Shown: positions 14,781 to 23,728, numbered from the stretch's first letter. The stretch: 64,000 nucleotides of DNA from Microbacterium sp. (GCA_013823625.1 PNMM01000003.1:1-64000); one strand, 5' to 3'. Numbers and translations: made by a program. The notes: generated from the sequence alone by a model not told the origin.

Positions 14781-15527
14781 ATGCAGTGGTCCATCCAGCA
14801 GATCGCCCGGTTGTCGGGCACCACGAGCCGCACCTTGCGGCACTACGACGACCTCGGGTTGCTGCCCCCGACGAGCATCGGAGCCAACGGCTACCGCTAC
14901 TACGACGAGGCAGCACTCACGCGACTGCAGCGCATCTTGTTGCTGCGCGAGTTGGGTCTGGGGCTGCCCGCGATCGCCGAGGTGCTCGCCGGGCAGACCG
15001 ACGACGCGGCCGCGCTCGAGTCGCACTTGGGCTGGCTCGAGCACGAGCGCGATCGGGTTGATCGCCAGATTGCGAGTGTGACCACGACGATTCTGAAACT
15101 GAAAGGAGGTGAACAACTGATGGCAGAAGAAATGCTTGATGGCTTCGACCACACCGTCTACCAAGACGAGGTCGAAGAGCGGTGGGGCGCCGATGCCTAC
15201 GCGACGGGCGACCGCTGGTGGCGCGAACTCGGAGCCGACGGCCAGGCCGCGTTCAAGGCCGAGGCCGCCGCGATCCAGGCGGGGCTTCGGGATGCTCGCG
15301 CATCCGGCACGCCCGTCTCAGACCCCGCGGTGCAGGGTCTCATTGCACGGCACCACGCCTGGGTGACCCAGGGCTGGGGCGGCACGGCGCCGAGCGCGGA
15401 CGCATACCGCGGCCTCGGCGACATGTACGTTGCCGACCCGCGCTTCGCGCAGGCCTACGGTGGCGTCGAAGGCGCCGAGTATGTGCGCGACGCGATCGGG
15501 GTCTACGCCGACGCCGAGCTCGCCTGA
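14781..15527 (+). CDS. TipA-like MerR-family regulator (TipAL type)
   Basis: 248 aa. Residues 1-70 are a MerR winged helix (IQQIARLSGTTSRTLRHYDD, GYRYYDEAAL), followed by a coiled-coil dimerisation helix (LGWLEHERDRVDRQI). The C-terminal 130 residues match the TipAS ligand-binding domain (HHAWVTQGWGG, GLGDMYVADPRF, AEYVRDAIGVYA). TipA senses thiopeptide antibiotics and activates its own promoter in Streptomyces; sensing of a toxic peptide or other hydrophobic drug is likely here. A near-consensus Shine-Dalgarno inside the gene precedes an in-frame ATG and should yield a separate TipAS-like product. The 3' end overlaps the convergent YczE gene. Confidence 0.9.
   Translation: MQWSIQQIARLSGTTSRTLRHYDDLGLLPPTSIGANGYRYYDEAALTRLQRILLLRELGLGLPAIAEVLAGQTDDAAALESHLGWLEHERDRVDRQIASVTTTILKLKGGEQLMAEEMLDGFDHTVYQDEVEERWGADAYATGDRWWRELGADGQAAFKAEAAAIQAGLRDARASGTPVSDPAVQGLIARHHAWVTQGWGGTAPSADAYRGLGDMYVADPRFAQAYGGVEGAEYVRDAIGVYADAELA
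15102..15122 (+). promoter_or_regulatory. internal Shine-Dalgarno and start codon for a TipAS-like short product
   Basis: AAAGGAGGTGA (15102-15112) is an almost perfect complement of the 16S 3' end, 7 bases before ATG 15120, which is in frame at codon 114 of the MerR gene. Translation from here gives about 135 aa, exactly the ligand-binding domain without the DNA-binding domain, as known for tipA of Streptomyces lividans. Confidence 0.8.
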
Positions 15528-16189
15528 CCGGGCGCGGTGCCGGACTCTTCCGGCGCGGCGCCGGTCTCGTCGGCTTCCGGGGCCGTCAGACGTGACGGTT
15601 CCGGAACTCGGAACAGCGGCAGCGTGTACCCGACCATGGGCCCGATGAGCAGCGCGAACGCGACGGTGCCGAAGCCCACGGTGCCGCCGAGCAACCAGCC
15701 GATCGTGAGCACGGTGACTTCGACGACCGTGCGCACCTTCCAGATCTTCCAGCCGAAGCGCGCGTGGGCGCCCGTCATGAGGCCATCGCGCGGGCCCGGC
15801 CCGAAGCGCGCGCCGATGTAGAGGCCAGTCGCCACGGCGAGCAGCGAGAGACCCGCGGCGAACATCAACCACTGGGCCCACAGCTGATCGGGCGTCGTCA
15901 CGACGAGCATCGCGAGGTCAAGCACGGGCCCGATGAGCAACACGTTGAGCACGGTGCCGATGCCGGGCTTTTGGCGAATCGGAATCCAGAGCAGCAGCAC
16001 GCCCGCGCCGATGAGCACGACGATGAGGCCGATCGAGAGGCCCGTCTGCACTTCGAGGCCCTGGGCGAAGACTGTCCAGGGGTCGAGTCCGACGTCGGCC
16101 TGGATGAGCAGAGCCACCGCGATGCCGTAGAAGAACAGGCCGAGCAACAGCTGGCCCCAGCGGCGAATGGTGATGCGGGTCGGCGACAT
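15503..16189 (-). CDS. YczE/YitT-type multi-pass membrane protein
   Basis: 228 aa. It has five hydrophobic segments and the YczE signature: LLGLFFYGIAVALLIQADVG, LDPWTVFAQGL and GARFGPGPRDGLM. A polar Pro/Glu tail follows the last segment. The start ATG 16189 is preferred over 16225, which would overlap the divergent regulator's control region. YczE proteins are of unknown transport function and are often encoded divergently from a MocR-type regulator (YczR), as here. The 3' end overlaps the MerR gene by 25 bases. Confidence 0.85.
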   Translation of the reverse strand: MSPTRITIRRWGQLLLGLFFYGIAVALLIQADVGLDPWTVFAQGLEVQTGLSIGLIVVLIGAGVLLLWIPIRQKPGIGTVLNVLLIGPVLDLAMLVVTTPDQLWAQWLMFAAGLSLLAVATGLYIGARFGPGPRDGLMTGAHARFGWKIWKVRTVVEVTVLTIGWLLGGTVGFGTVAFALLIGPMVGYTLPLFRVPEPSRLTAPEADETGAAPEESGTAPGQASSASA

Positions 16190-16209
16190 GAGTTCATCAT
16201 CCCGAGCAA

Positions 16210-16245
16210 ATTGGACTGTCGGCAAGAGGCCAATCTTGCTACCGT
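16210..16245. promoter_or_regulatory. divergent control region of the YczE / MocR pair
   Basis: ATTGG (16210-16214) and CCAAT (16230-16234) form an inverted pair 20 bp apart, and further CCAATTGG and ATTGG copies occur just inside the MocR gene (16284-16299). MocR regulators bind such short spaced sites. TACCGT (16240-16245) lies 6 bases before ATG 16252, giving a leaderless promoter for the regulator. Confidence 0.5.
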
Positions 16246-16251
16246 GGCCGC

Positions 16252-17703
16252 ATGGTCAGCCTCTCTGCGCGATCTCTCGCACTCCAATTGGGTGATTGGC
16301 GCCCCGGCGGCACGACGCCGCTCTACGAGGCGCTCGCCGATCGCATCCGGCTACTCGTGCTCGACGGTCGCATCTCGCTCGGCACGCGGCTACCCGCCGA
16401 ACGCTTGCTCGCCGAGCACGAGTCGCTCAGCCGCACGACCGTGGCCAATGCTTATGCGCGCTTGCGCGACCTCGGCTACGCCCAGAGCGTGCGCGGCTCG
16501 GGAACCGTTGCGCGACTGCCGCGCGACTTCGCCGACGGCGTTCCTTCGATTGGGGAGTCGGCCGGCCCGGGCATGCTCGACCTCTCGAAAGCCACGCTGC
16601 CGGCGATCCCGATCGTGGCGCAAGCGGCGCGCGAGGCCGCCGAACTGCTGCCTGCCCACTTGCACGAGAGCGGCTTCGATCCCGTGGGCCTGCGCGTGCT
16701 GCGCCAGGCGCTCGCCGACCGCTACACCGCCCGCGGTCTGCCGACGAGTGCCGACGAGATCATGATCACGCTCGGCGCCCAGCACGCCATCGCTCTCGTG
16801 GCGCGCACGATTCTCGCGCGTGGCGATCGCGCTCTCGTCGAAGCGCCGAGCTACCCGCACGCCGTCGAAGCCCTGCAGCTCGCGGGCGCGCGGCTCGTCA
16901 CGGTGCCCGTCACGACCGACGAGGGCTGGAACGACGACGCCCTCGAACAGGTCATCCCGCGCACGGCCCCCGCGCTCGCCTATCTCATGCCCGACTTTCA
17001 CAACCCCACCGGCCGCACGATGCCCGCCACGCAGCGCGTGAAACTGCACCGCCTCGCGGCCACGCACGGCACCGTGCTGCTCGTCGACGAAACGATGGCC
17101 GAGCTCGGCTTTGCGCGCGACGACACCGCGCTGCCCTTCGCTGCGGGCGCGGCCGAGCGCGGGGCAACGGTGGTGTCGGTCGGCTCGGTCGGCAAGAGCA
17201 TTTGGGGTGGCGTGCGCCTCGGCTGGATTCGCGCCGACCGCGACCTCATCACGCGCCTCTCACTCGCGCGCCTCACGGGTGACCTCGGTTCGCCCGTGCT
17301 CGAGCAACTCGTGCTGCTGCGCTTGCTCGAGAGTTACGACCGGGTGCTGGATGCCCGCCGCGAGCAACTGCGCACCGGCCACGCCCTCCTCGCCGCCGAA
17401 CTGCAGCAGCGCTTTCCCACGTGGTCGGTGCCCGAGGTCGATGGCGGCCTGAGCCTCTGGGTGAACCTCGGGGCCCCGTTCAGCTCACAACTCGCGCTCG
17501 CCGCCCGCGCCGAAGGATTACTCGTCGGTGCCGGCCCGCGCTTCGGCCTCGACGGAGCCTTCGAGCGCTTCATCCGTCTGCCGTTCTGTCACCCGGCCGC
17601 GGTGACGATCCCGGCCCTCGACCTGCTGCAGCGCGCGTGGGCACGTGTGAGCAGCCGCGAGCCGATCGCGGGCGCCGACGAGGTGCTTGCCGCGGTCGTG
17701 TAG
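16252..17703 (+). CDS. MocR/PdxR-type GntR-family regulator with aminotransferase domain
   Basis: 483 aa. The N-terminal GntR winged helix (PLYEALADRIRLLVLDGRI, GTRLPAERLLAEHESLSRTTV) is joined to a fold-type-I aminotransferase domain. PLP-site motifs are visible: MITLGAQHAI, YLMPDFHNPTGRTMP, LLVDETMAELGF, and SVGSVGKSIWGGVRLGWIR with the Schiff-base Lys. MocR proteins use PLP or PLP-amino-acid adducts as effector and do not act as enzymes. Divergence from YczE matches the known YczR-YczE association, so YczE expression is its likely target. Confidence 0.9.
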   Translation: MVSLSARSLALQLGDWRPGGTTPLYEALADRIRLLVLDGRISLGTRLPAERLLAEHESLSRTTVANAYARLRDLGYAQSVRGSGTVARLPRDFADGVPSIGESAGPGMLDLSKATLPAIPIVAQAAREAAELLPAHLHESGFDPVGLRVLRQALADRYTARGLPTSADEIMITLGAQHAIALVARTILARGDRALVEAPSYPHAVEALQLAGARLVTVPVTTDEGWNDDALEQVIPRTAPALAYLMPDFHNPTGRTMPATQRVKLHRLAATHGTVLLVDETMAELGFARDDTALPFAAGAAERGATVVSVGSVGKSIWGGVRLGWIRADRDLITRLSLARLTGDLGSPVLEQLVLLRLLESYDRVLDARREQLRTGHALLAAELQQRFPTWSVPEVDGGLSLWVNLGAPFSSQLALAARAEGLLVGAGPRFGLDGAFERFIRLPFCHPAAVTIPALDLLQRAWARVSSREPIAGADEVLAAVV

Positions 17704-17871
17704 CGTGAGCGGGCATCCTGACCGATTGGTCTGATTCCGGGTGCGCCAACATGCCTCGCTGTGTAAACACTCAGCGAATGCTGGGATGCTGGCCCACGCA
17801 TCGTCGCGCATCGACCCTGCCTTCATTGCCACCTCGGGCTAACCAGCCCGCCGTTCGACCGGAGTTACAAC

Positions 17872-20800
17872 GTGCACCTTCTCTCGGTGTTCAGCCTGCG
17901 CAACCGTGCACTCATCGCGCTCATCACGATCGTCGTGGGCCTCTTTGGTGGCATCGCGCTGACGACGCTCAAGCAAGAGCTCATCCCGTCGGTGGCGTTT
18001 CCGCAGGTCATCGTTCTCACGCAGTACCCCGGTGCGTCTCCCGAGATCGTCGAGCAAGACGTCTCGACGCCCATCGAAACGGCCGTGCAGGGCATCCCGG
18101 GCCTCGAGGGCTCGAACGCCACCTCAAGCACCGGCTTCTCGATCGTGTCAATCAGCTTCGCGTTCGGAACCGACATCGTTCGCACCGAGCAGCGCGTGCA
18201 GCTGGCGATCAACCGCCTTGACTTGCCCAACGACGTCGACCCGCGTGTGCTCACCGGAACGATCGATGACTTCCCGATTCTGCAGGTCGCGGTCACGAGT
18301 GACTTGACGGCGGGTGAGCTCGAGTCGGCACTCGAGTCGCAGGCGGTCACGAAACTCACCGATCTCGAGGGTGTGCGCGAGGTGTCGATTCAGGGCGCCG
18401 TTGGCGAACGCGTCACCATCACGCCCGATAAAGGAGAGCTGTTTGCCCGCGGCCTGACGACCGCCGATATCACGGATGCGCTGGATGCCTATGGCGTCTT
18501 GCTTCCGGCCGGCATCATCACCGAAGACGGGTTTGAGCTTCCGGTCATCTCGGGCGTGCGCATTTCTTCGGCCGACGAGCTCGCCGCGTTGCCGCTGCTG
18601 AGCGCCGACGTCGCGGGAACAAGCATCGCCGACGTGGCCACGGTTGTCGTCGAGAACGACCCGGTCAATGGCTACTCGCGCGTCAACGGCGAGCCCGCCC
18701 TGACGCTCGCGATCACCAAGACTCCGGCCGGCAACACCGTCGAGGTGTCGCGTGCCGTTCAGGCCGCCCTGCCGGCCATTGCCGAAACGATCGGCTCGGG
18801 CACCGAGTTCATCGTGGTCTTCGACCAGGCTCCGTTCATCGAGAAGTCGATCGAAGCCTTGGCGACCGAGGGTCTGCTCGGTCTCGCCTTTGCCGTCATC
18901 GTCATCCTGATCTTCTTGCTTTCGGTGCGGTCAACGATCGTGACGGCGATCTCGATTCCCACCTCGGTGTTGCTCACGTTCATCGGCATGCAAGTGGCGG
19001 GGTACTCGCTCAACATCTTGACGCTCGGCGCCATCACCATCGCGATTGGCCGCGTGGTCGACGACTCGATCGTCGTGGTCGAGAACATCAAGCGTCACCT
19101 CGCGCTCGGCGAAGAAAAGACGCAAGCGATTCTCGTCGGCGTCAAGGAGGTTGCCGGAGCCATCACGGCGGCGACCGCCACGACCATCGCGGTGTTCTTG
19201 CCCGTCGCGCTCGTCGGTGACATCACCGGAGAGTTGTTCCGACCGTTTGCGCTCACGACCGCGATCGCTCTTGCGGCGTCGCTCTTTGTGTCGCTCACGA
19301 TCGTTCCCGTGCTCGCGTACTGGTTCTTGCGCGCACCCAAGTCGGTCACGGCCGCCGTCGACAGTGAGGGTGCGCCCACCGGCCCGCTCACGATCGAAGA
19401 AGAGTCGGCGCGTCCGTCGATGCTGCAGCGCGGCTACCTGCCGATCATCCGCTGGACCCTCAAGCGACCGATCGCCACGCTCTTGCTGGCCGTGCTCATC
19501 CTCGCCGGCACCGGCGCCTTGGCGGGCGGCCTCAAGACCAACTTCATTGGCAACTCTGGCCAGAACACGTTGACGGTCTCGCAGACGCTGCCCAACGGCA
19601 CGAGCCTCGAAGAAGTCGATGCAGCCGCGACGATCGTCGAGCAAGAGCTGCTCAGCATCGATGGCATCACAACCGTTCAGGCCTCGATTGGAGCCGGCAC
19701 GGGTACCCTCGCCGCGATCTTCGGTGGCAGCGACATCACCTTCTCGCTCACGACCGACGATTCATTTGACCAAGACGAGTTGCAGCAGAGTGTGCGCGAC
19801 GCGCTCGAGGGCCTCACGGGCGTCGGCGAAGTCTCGGTCCAGGTAGCCCAGGGCGGCTTCGGCGGTGGCGACATCGAGATCGACATCACGGCGACGAGTC
19901 GCGCCGATCTCGAAGAGGCATCGCAGTTGATTCTCGACGAGGTTCGCGCGCTCGACCAGGTTGCCGAAGCGTCGAGCAACCTCTCTGACACGCAGCCCTA
20001 CATCGCCATCCAGGTCGACCGCGAGCGTGCGGCCGAACTGGGCCTGAGCGAGATCGCCGTGGGCGGCATCGTCACGGCGGCCATGTTCCCGGCCTCGGTC
20101 GGCAACGTCGTCATCGACGAGCGCACGCTGTCGATCTTCTTGCGCGATGTGGATGCTCCCGTCACGGTCGACGAATTGCGCGAGTTCAGCATCCCGACCG
20201 CCATTGGGCCGCAGCCGCTCGACGAGCTCGCGACCATCGAGCAGGTCGAGGGCCCCGCGAGCATCACGACGGTGCGCGGTGTGCGCAGCGCGACCATCAC
20301 GGTCACGCCGGGCGTCACCGACGTCGGGGCCACCTCGGCAGCGGTGCAGGCTGCCGTCGACGAGACGACGCTTCCGGGCGGCGTTCAGGCGAGCCTCGGC
20401 GGCGTGACCTCGCAGCAGTCTGACGCGTTCAGCCAGCTGTTCCTCGCGCTGCTGGCCGCGATCTTGATCGTCTACGTCATCATGGTCGCGACCTTCAAGA
20501 GCCTGCGCCAGCCGCTGCTCTTGCTCATCTCGATTCCGTTCGCGGCGACGGGTGCGATTGCCCTGCAGTTGATCGCCGATATTCCGATCGGGGTGCCGTC
20601 GCTCATCGGTGTGCTCATGTTGATCGGCATCGTGGTGACCAACGCCATCATGCTCATCGACCTGGTCAACCAGTATCGCGAGCGCGGCATGAGCGCCTAC
20701 TCCGCACTCATCGAGGGCTCGTCGCGTCGTCTGCGGCCGATCTTGATGACCGCGGCGGCCACGATCTTCGCCCTTCTGCCTCTGGGTCTCGGCATCACGG

Positions 20801-20982
20801 GCAGCGGCGGGTTCATCTCGCAGCCGCTCGCGATCATCGTCATCGGTGGTCTCATCTCGTCGACGCTGCTGACGCTGGTTGTTCTTCCGGCGCTCTACTA
20901 CGTCGTCGAGGGCGCGAAAGAGCGTCGCGCCGACAAGCGCGCGCTCAAGGCTGCGGCGGCAGAGGGCGCCACGGGCGAGTAA
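17872..20982 (+). CDS. RND-superfamily efflux transporter permease (SwrC/AcrB-like, HAE1 type)
   Basis: 1036 aa, full length for an RND pump. It has TM1, a large periplasmic-side loop, TM2-6, a second loop and TM8-12. The family motifs are the N-terminal YPGASPEIVEQDVSTPIE, IGRVVDDSIVVVENIKRHL in the TM4 region and GIVVTNAIMLIDLVNQ near TM10. Gram-positive members such as SwrC export surfactants, fatty acids or drugs. No membrane fusion protein is adjacent. The start is GTG 17872 after CCGGAG. The short CGGGCT-AACC-AGCCCG hairpin upstream (17835-17850) may belong to the leader. Confidence 0.92.
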   Translation: MHLLSVFSLRNRALIALITIVVGLFGGIALTTLKQELIPSVAFPQVIVLTQYPGASPEIVEQDVSTPIETAVQGIPGLEGSNATSSTGFSIVSISFAFGTDIVRTEQRVQLAINRLDLPNDVDPRVLTGTIDDFPILQVAVTSDLTAGELESALESQAVTKLTDLEGVREVSIQGAVGERVTITPDKGELFARGLTTADITDALDAYGVLLPAGIITEDGFELPVISGVRISSADELAALPLLSADVAGTSIADVATVVVENDPVNGYSRVNGEPALTLAITKTPAGNTVEVSRAVQAALPAIAETIGSGTEFIVVFDQAPFIEKSIEALATEGLLGLAFAVIVILIFLLSVRSTIVTAISIPTSVLLTFIGMQVAGYSLNILTLGAITIAIGRVVDDSIVVVENIKRHLALGEEKTQAILVGVKEVAGAITAATATTIAVFLPVALVGDITGELFRPFALTTAIALAASLFVSLTIVPVLAYWFLRAPKSVTAAVDSEGAPTGPLTIEEESARPSMLQRGYLPIIRWTLKRPIATLLLAVLILAGTGALAGGLKTNFIGNSGQNTLTVSQTLPNGTSLEEVDAAATIVEQELLSIDGITTVQASIGAGTGTLAAIFGGSDITFSLTTDDSFDQDELQQSVRDALEGLTGVGEVSVQVAQGGFGGGDIEIDITATSRADLEEASQLILDEVRALDQVAEASSNLSDTQPYIAIQVDRERAAELGLSEIAVGGIVTAAMFPASVGNVVIDERTLSIFLRDVDAPVTVDELREFSIPTAIGPQPLDELATIEQVEGPASITTVRGVRSATITVTPGVTDVGATSAAVQAAVDETTLPGGVQASLGGVTSQQSDAFSQLFLALLAAILIVYVIMVATFKSLRQPLLLLISIPFAATGAIALQLIADIPIGVPSLIGVLMLIGIVVTNAIMLIDLVNQYRERGMSAYSALIEGSSRRLRPILMTAAATIFALLPLGLGITGSGGFISQPLAIIVIGGLISSTLLTLVVLPALYYVVEGAKERRADKRALKAAAAEGATGE

Positions 20983-21005
20983 CTTCTCGGCGGGCGTTCC
21001 GCCAA

Positions 21006-21044
21006 CGGTCGGGGTGTTGCTAGCGTGATCGCACACCCCGACCG
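21006..21044 (+). promoter_or_regulatory. 12-bp perfect inverted repeat enclosing a -10 hexamer
   Basis: CGGTCGGGGTGT (21006-21017) pairs perfectly with ACACCCCGACCG (21033-21044). The 15-base loop contains TAGCGT (21021-21026), a -10 for the ion-channel gene. It could be an operator spanning the promoter, or the terminator of the RND gene; no U-tract follows. Confidence 0.6.
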
Positions 21045-21057
21045 AAAGAGATTCGTC

Positions 21058-22038
21058 ATGACCTCTCCCGCGCCTTCTGGCGACGCATCCACGACTGTTT
21101 CGCCGGGGGTCTTCGCGACCTCGAGCGTGCAGCTCGCGCCGTACCGCATTCAGTGGCTCGCACGCCTTATGTATGGCAATGCGTTCGAAATCGTCGTCAT
21201 CGCCGTCATCATCGCGAACGCCGCGTCGCTCGCGATCTTGACCTACGACAACGTCGCGCCCGGGGTCGTCGCGGTCGCCGAGTTCATCGACGCCGCTGCC
21301 CTCATCTTCTACACGGTTGAGGTCGCGCTGCGCATCATTTCGTACGGCACCAAGCCGTGGATGTTCTTCCGCAACCCGTGGAACGTGTTCGACTTCCTCA
21401 TCGTCGTGCTCATCCCGTTCCTCAACAACGGTTCGGTGATCTTCCGACTCGTGCGCCTCCTGCGCATTCTGCGCATCTTCCGCTTCTTGCCCGAGGCGCG
21501 CATTCTCATGCTCTCGATGATCAAGTCGGTCGCGCCGCTCGCAAGCCTCGGCGTGCTCATCGGCTTCCTCATGTTCATCTACGCCATGGCTGGCGTGTAC
21601 TTGTTCGGCGAGCAATCGCCTGAGCGCTGGGGTGACATTGGCGCCGCGATGATCACGCTCACGGTCATGCTCACGCTCGAGAACTTTCCCGACTCGTTCT
21701 TGGGCGGCCTCGCCATCACGCCGTGGGCCCTGCTGTACTTCTTGAGCTACATGTTCTTCATCGTCTTCACGGTGCTCAACATCCTCATCGGTATCGTCAT
21801 CACGGCCATGGACCAAGCGCGCGAAGAGGTCACGGCTGACCGCGCGAAAGAGGGCCTGCCGACGGCGACAGGCACGATCCACGTTCCGGCCTCGGCTCGG
21901 GATGCTCACGCAGCGCACGGCGAGCTCGACGCCCTGGCGGCCGACCTCGACGGGCTCGCGAGCGCGGGCACGGCATCCCCCGACCACATCCGCCGCATCC
22001 GCGATGAGATCGACCGCCTGAAAGCCGGGAGTAAGTAA
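21058..22038 (+). CDS. voltage-gated cation channel, six-TM bacterial NaV type
   Basis: 326 aa, close to NaChBac in size. S1-S3 cover about residues 35-120. S4 is RLVRLLRILRIFRFLPEAR, with Arg every third or fourth residue. The pore helix leads to the filter TVMLTLENFPD around Glu208, then S6 (FIVFTVLNILIGIVITAMDQ) and a C-terminal coiled coil. The channel should form tetramers and pass Na+ or Ca2+. The filter has Asn-Phe where NaChBac-type channels have Ser-Trp. The start ATG 21058 follows GAAAGAG. The stop overlaps the next start (TAATG). Confidence 0.9.
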   Translation: MTSPAPSGDASTTVSPGVFATSSVQLAPYRIQWLARLMYGNAFEIVVIAVIIANAASLAILTYDNVAPGVVAVAEFIDAAALIFYTVEVALRIISYGTKPWMFFRNPWNVFDFLIVVLIPFLNNGSVIFRLVRLLRILRIFRFLPEARILMLSMIKSVAPLASLGVLIGFLMFIYAMAGVYLFGEQSPERWGDIGAAMITLTVMLTLENFPDSFLGGLAITPWALLYFLSYMFFIVFTVLNILIGIVITAMDQAREEVTADRAKEGLPTATGTIHVPASARDAHAAHGELDALAADLDGLASAGTASPDHIRRIRDEIDRLKAGSK

Positions 22039-23273
22039 TGCGCGGGCGCCGGGTCGCCGCCGCAGCGCTGGCTACGGTCGGGCTGCTGTTGCTTCCCGGC
22101 GCCATCATGGCCAATTGGGCCACGACGCAACTCATCGAGACCGAGCGGTTCGTCGCCACCCTGGCGCCGCTCGCCGATGACCCGGCGGTGCAAGATCGCA
22201 TCATCGCCGAGGTCACCGCGCTCGTCGACGAGCAAGTCGACATCGATGCCGTCACAAGCGAGTTGTTCGGCGGTCTCGGCGAGGCCCTCGAGCTCGGGCC
22301 CAAGGCGCAGGCGGCTCTCGACCTCGTGAGTGCGCCGATCGCGGCCGGGGTGCGGTCGCTCGTGTCTGACGTCGTGACCGAGGTCGTGCAAGCGCCCGCG
22401 TTCAGTGCGGCCTGGAAGCGCTCGATCGAGGTTGCGCACACGCAAGCGATTCGGCTGCTCGCGGGCTCGCCCGACTCGCTGCTGACGCTCGACCGCGACG
22501 GAACCCTGAGCCTGCCCCTCGGCCCGATCGTTGCCGACGTACGCACCGCGCTCGTCGAGCAGGGCGTGCCGTTTGCCGCCGCGATTCCCGATGTCGACCG
22601 AGCGATCGTGCTCGCCGACGTGCCTAACCTCGCGCTCGCCCGCGTCGTCTATCAGGTGGGCGTGACCGTCGGTTTCTGGTTGCCGTGGATCACCGCTGCT
22701 CTGCTGATCGGCGCCGTTCTGGTGGCTCCGCGTCGGCCCGCGACTGCGCGCACGATCGCGATCGTCACGCTCGGCGTTGCGGCCCTGCTCGCGATCGGCT
22801 TCGTGCTCGCTCGCGTCGCGATCGCGGCCTACGTGGGCCCCGAATCGTCGGCGCTCGCTCGCTCGGTGTTCGACGCCATGACCGCTTATGCGGTCAGCAC
22901 CATTGTCGGTTTGCTCGTACTGAGCGTGGTCATCGTGCTCGCGGTGTGGTGGCTCGGGTCATCGGCGCTCGCCGCGAAGGGCCGCGCCGCTCTGAGTGAG
23001 CGGCTCGCGCAGGCGCGCGAAGCTCTCGGCATCGCGCCGACCCCGTTCGGCCTCGCGCTTCACCGCTGGCGTGCGCCCGTGCGCGTCGCCGTCGTGCTGC
23101 TCGCAGCTCTGCCCGCACTGCTGTTGCCGCCGCTCTCGGCCCTCAGCGTGCTCGCTTGCGCCCTGCTCGCGGCGGGCCTGCTCGTCGTGGTCGAGGTGCT
23201 CGCGGTCGCGCCTCCGCCTCCGCCGCCGGCGAAGCGCGCCTCGCGGCCGCGCGCAACGGCTGCCGCGAGCTAA
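22038..23273 (+). CDS. actinobacterial membrane protein of unknown function
   Basis: 411 aa. It has an N-terminal hydrophobic segment, a 150-residue extracytoplasmic region of amphipathic helices (TERFVATLAPLADDPAVQDRI onward) and four or five C-terminal membrane segments, ending in a basic tail after a PPPPPPA stretch. The N-terminal pattern (W..T.......RFV..L.PLA.DPAVQ..I) is widespread in uncharacterised actinobacterial membrane proteins. Start overlap with the channel gene indicates co-translation; a shared role in membrane-potential or ion stress is only a guess. Confidence 0.75.
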   Translation: MRGRRVAAAALATVGLLLLPGAIMANWATTQLIETERFVATLAPLADDPAVQDRIIAEVTALVDEQVDIDAVTSELFGGLGEALELGPKAQAALDLVSAPIAAGVRSLVSDVVTEVVQAPAFSAAWKRSIEVAHTQAIRLLAGSPDSLLTLDRDGTLSLPLGPIVADVRTALVEQGVPFAAAIPDVDRAIVLADVPNLALARVVYQVGVTVGFWLPWITAALLIGAVLVAPRRPATARTIAIVTLGVAALLAIGFVLARVAIAAYVGPESSALARSVFDAMTAYAVSTIVGLLVLSVVIVLAVWWLGSSALAAKGRAALSERLAQAREALGIAPTPFGLALHRWRAPVRVAVVLLAALPALLLPPLSALSVLACALLAAGLLVVVEVLAVAPPPPPPAKRASRPRATAAAS

Positions 23274-23728
23274 GCCAGCGCTTTCTCCATACACACGCTG
23301 AACTCGTCGCCCACGTAGGGCCCGAAGTTGTCGATGTGCCCGTAGCCGCGCTGTTCGTAGAGCGCGATGGCCGCGAGTTGCTTCGGCCCGGTTTCGAGCT
23401 GCAGCGTGTGGATGTTCTGCGCGCGTGCGGCCGCCTCAAGAGCATCCATCACCGACGTCGCCACGCCCTGGCCGCGCCCGGCCTCGTTGACAAACAGTCT
23501 CTTCAGCTCGCCCGTGCCGTCGCCCCGATTCACGAGTGCGGCCATGCCGAGTGCGGCCCCCGCAGCGTCGCGCGCGACGAACACGGTCACGCCCTCCGCC
23601 ACGAGTTCGTCGAGGTTGAGCATGTAGCAGCTGTCGGCCGGGTAGAGGCTCAGCGCGTACGCATCACCCGCGCGCAGCATGGTCTCGACCTCGGGCTGGC
23701 GGGGGTCTTCAACGGTCACGATGGTCAC
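23270..23728 (-). CDS. GNAT-family N-acetyltransferase
   Basis: 152 aa with the GNAT core: the ELKRLFVNEAGRGQGVATSVM acetyl-CoA loop (R/Q-x-x-G-x-G/A type) and a C-terminal ALYEQRGYGHIDNFGPYVGD strand-loop resembling PA4866/YjgM-like members that acetylate small amines. The start is GTG 23728; TATTCT 9 bases upstream may be its -10. Convergent with the membrane-protein gene, with a 4-base overlap. The substrate is unknown. Confidence 0.88.
   Translation of the reverse strand: MTIVTVEDPRQPEVETMLRAGDAYALSLYPADSCYMLNLDELVAEGVTVFVARDAAGAALGMAALVNRGDGTGELKRLFVNEAGRGQGVATSVMDALEAAARAQNIHTLQLETGPKQLAAIALYEQRGYGHIDNFGPYVGDEFSVCMEKALA

Noticed and set aside
19762-21987. 741-aa open frame antisense to the RND pump and channel genes
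   Set aside because: Spans two well-supported genes and their promoter, is extremely rich in Arg/Asp/His/Glu and lacks any domain pattern.
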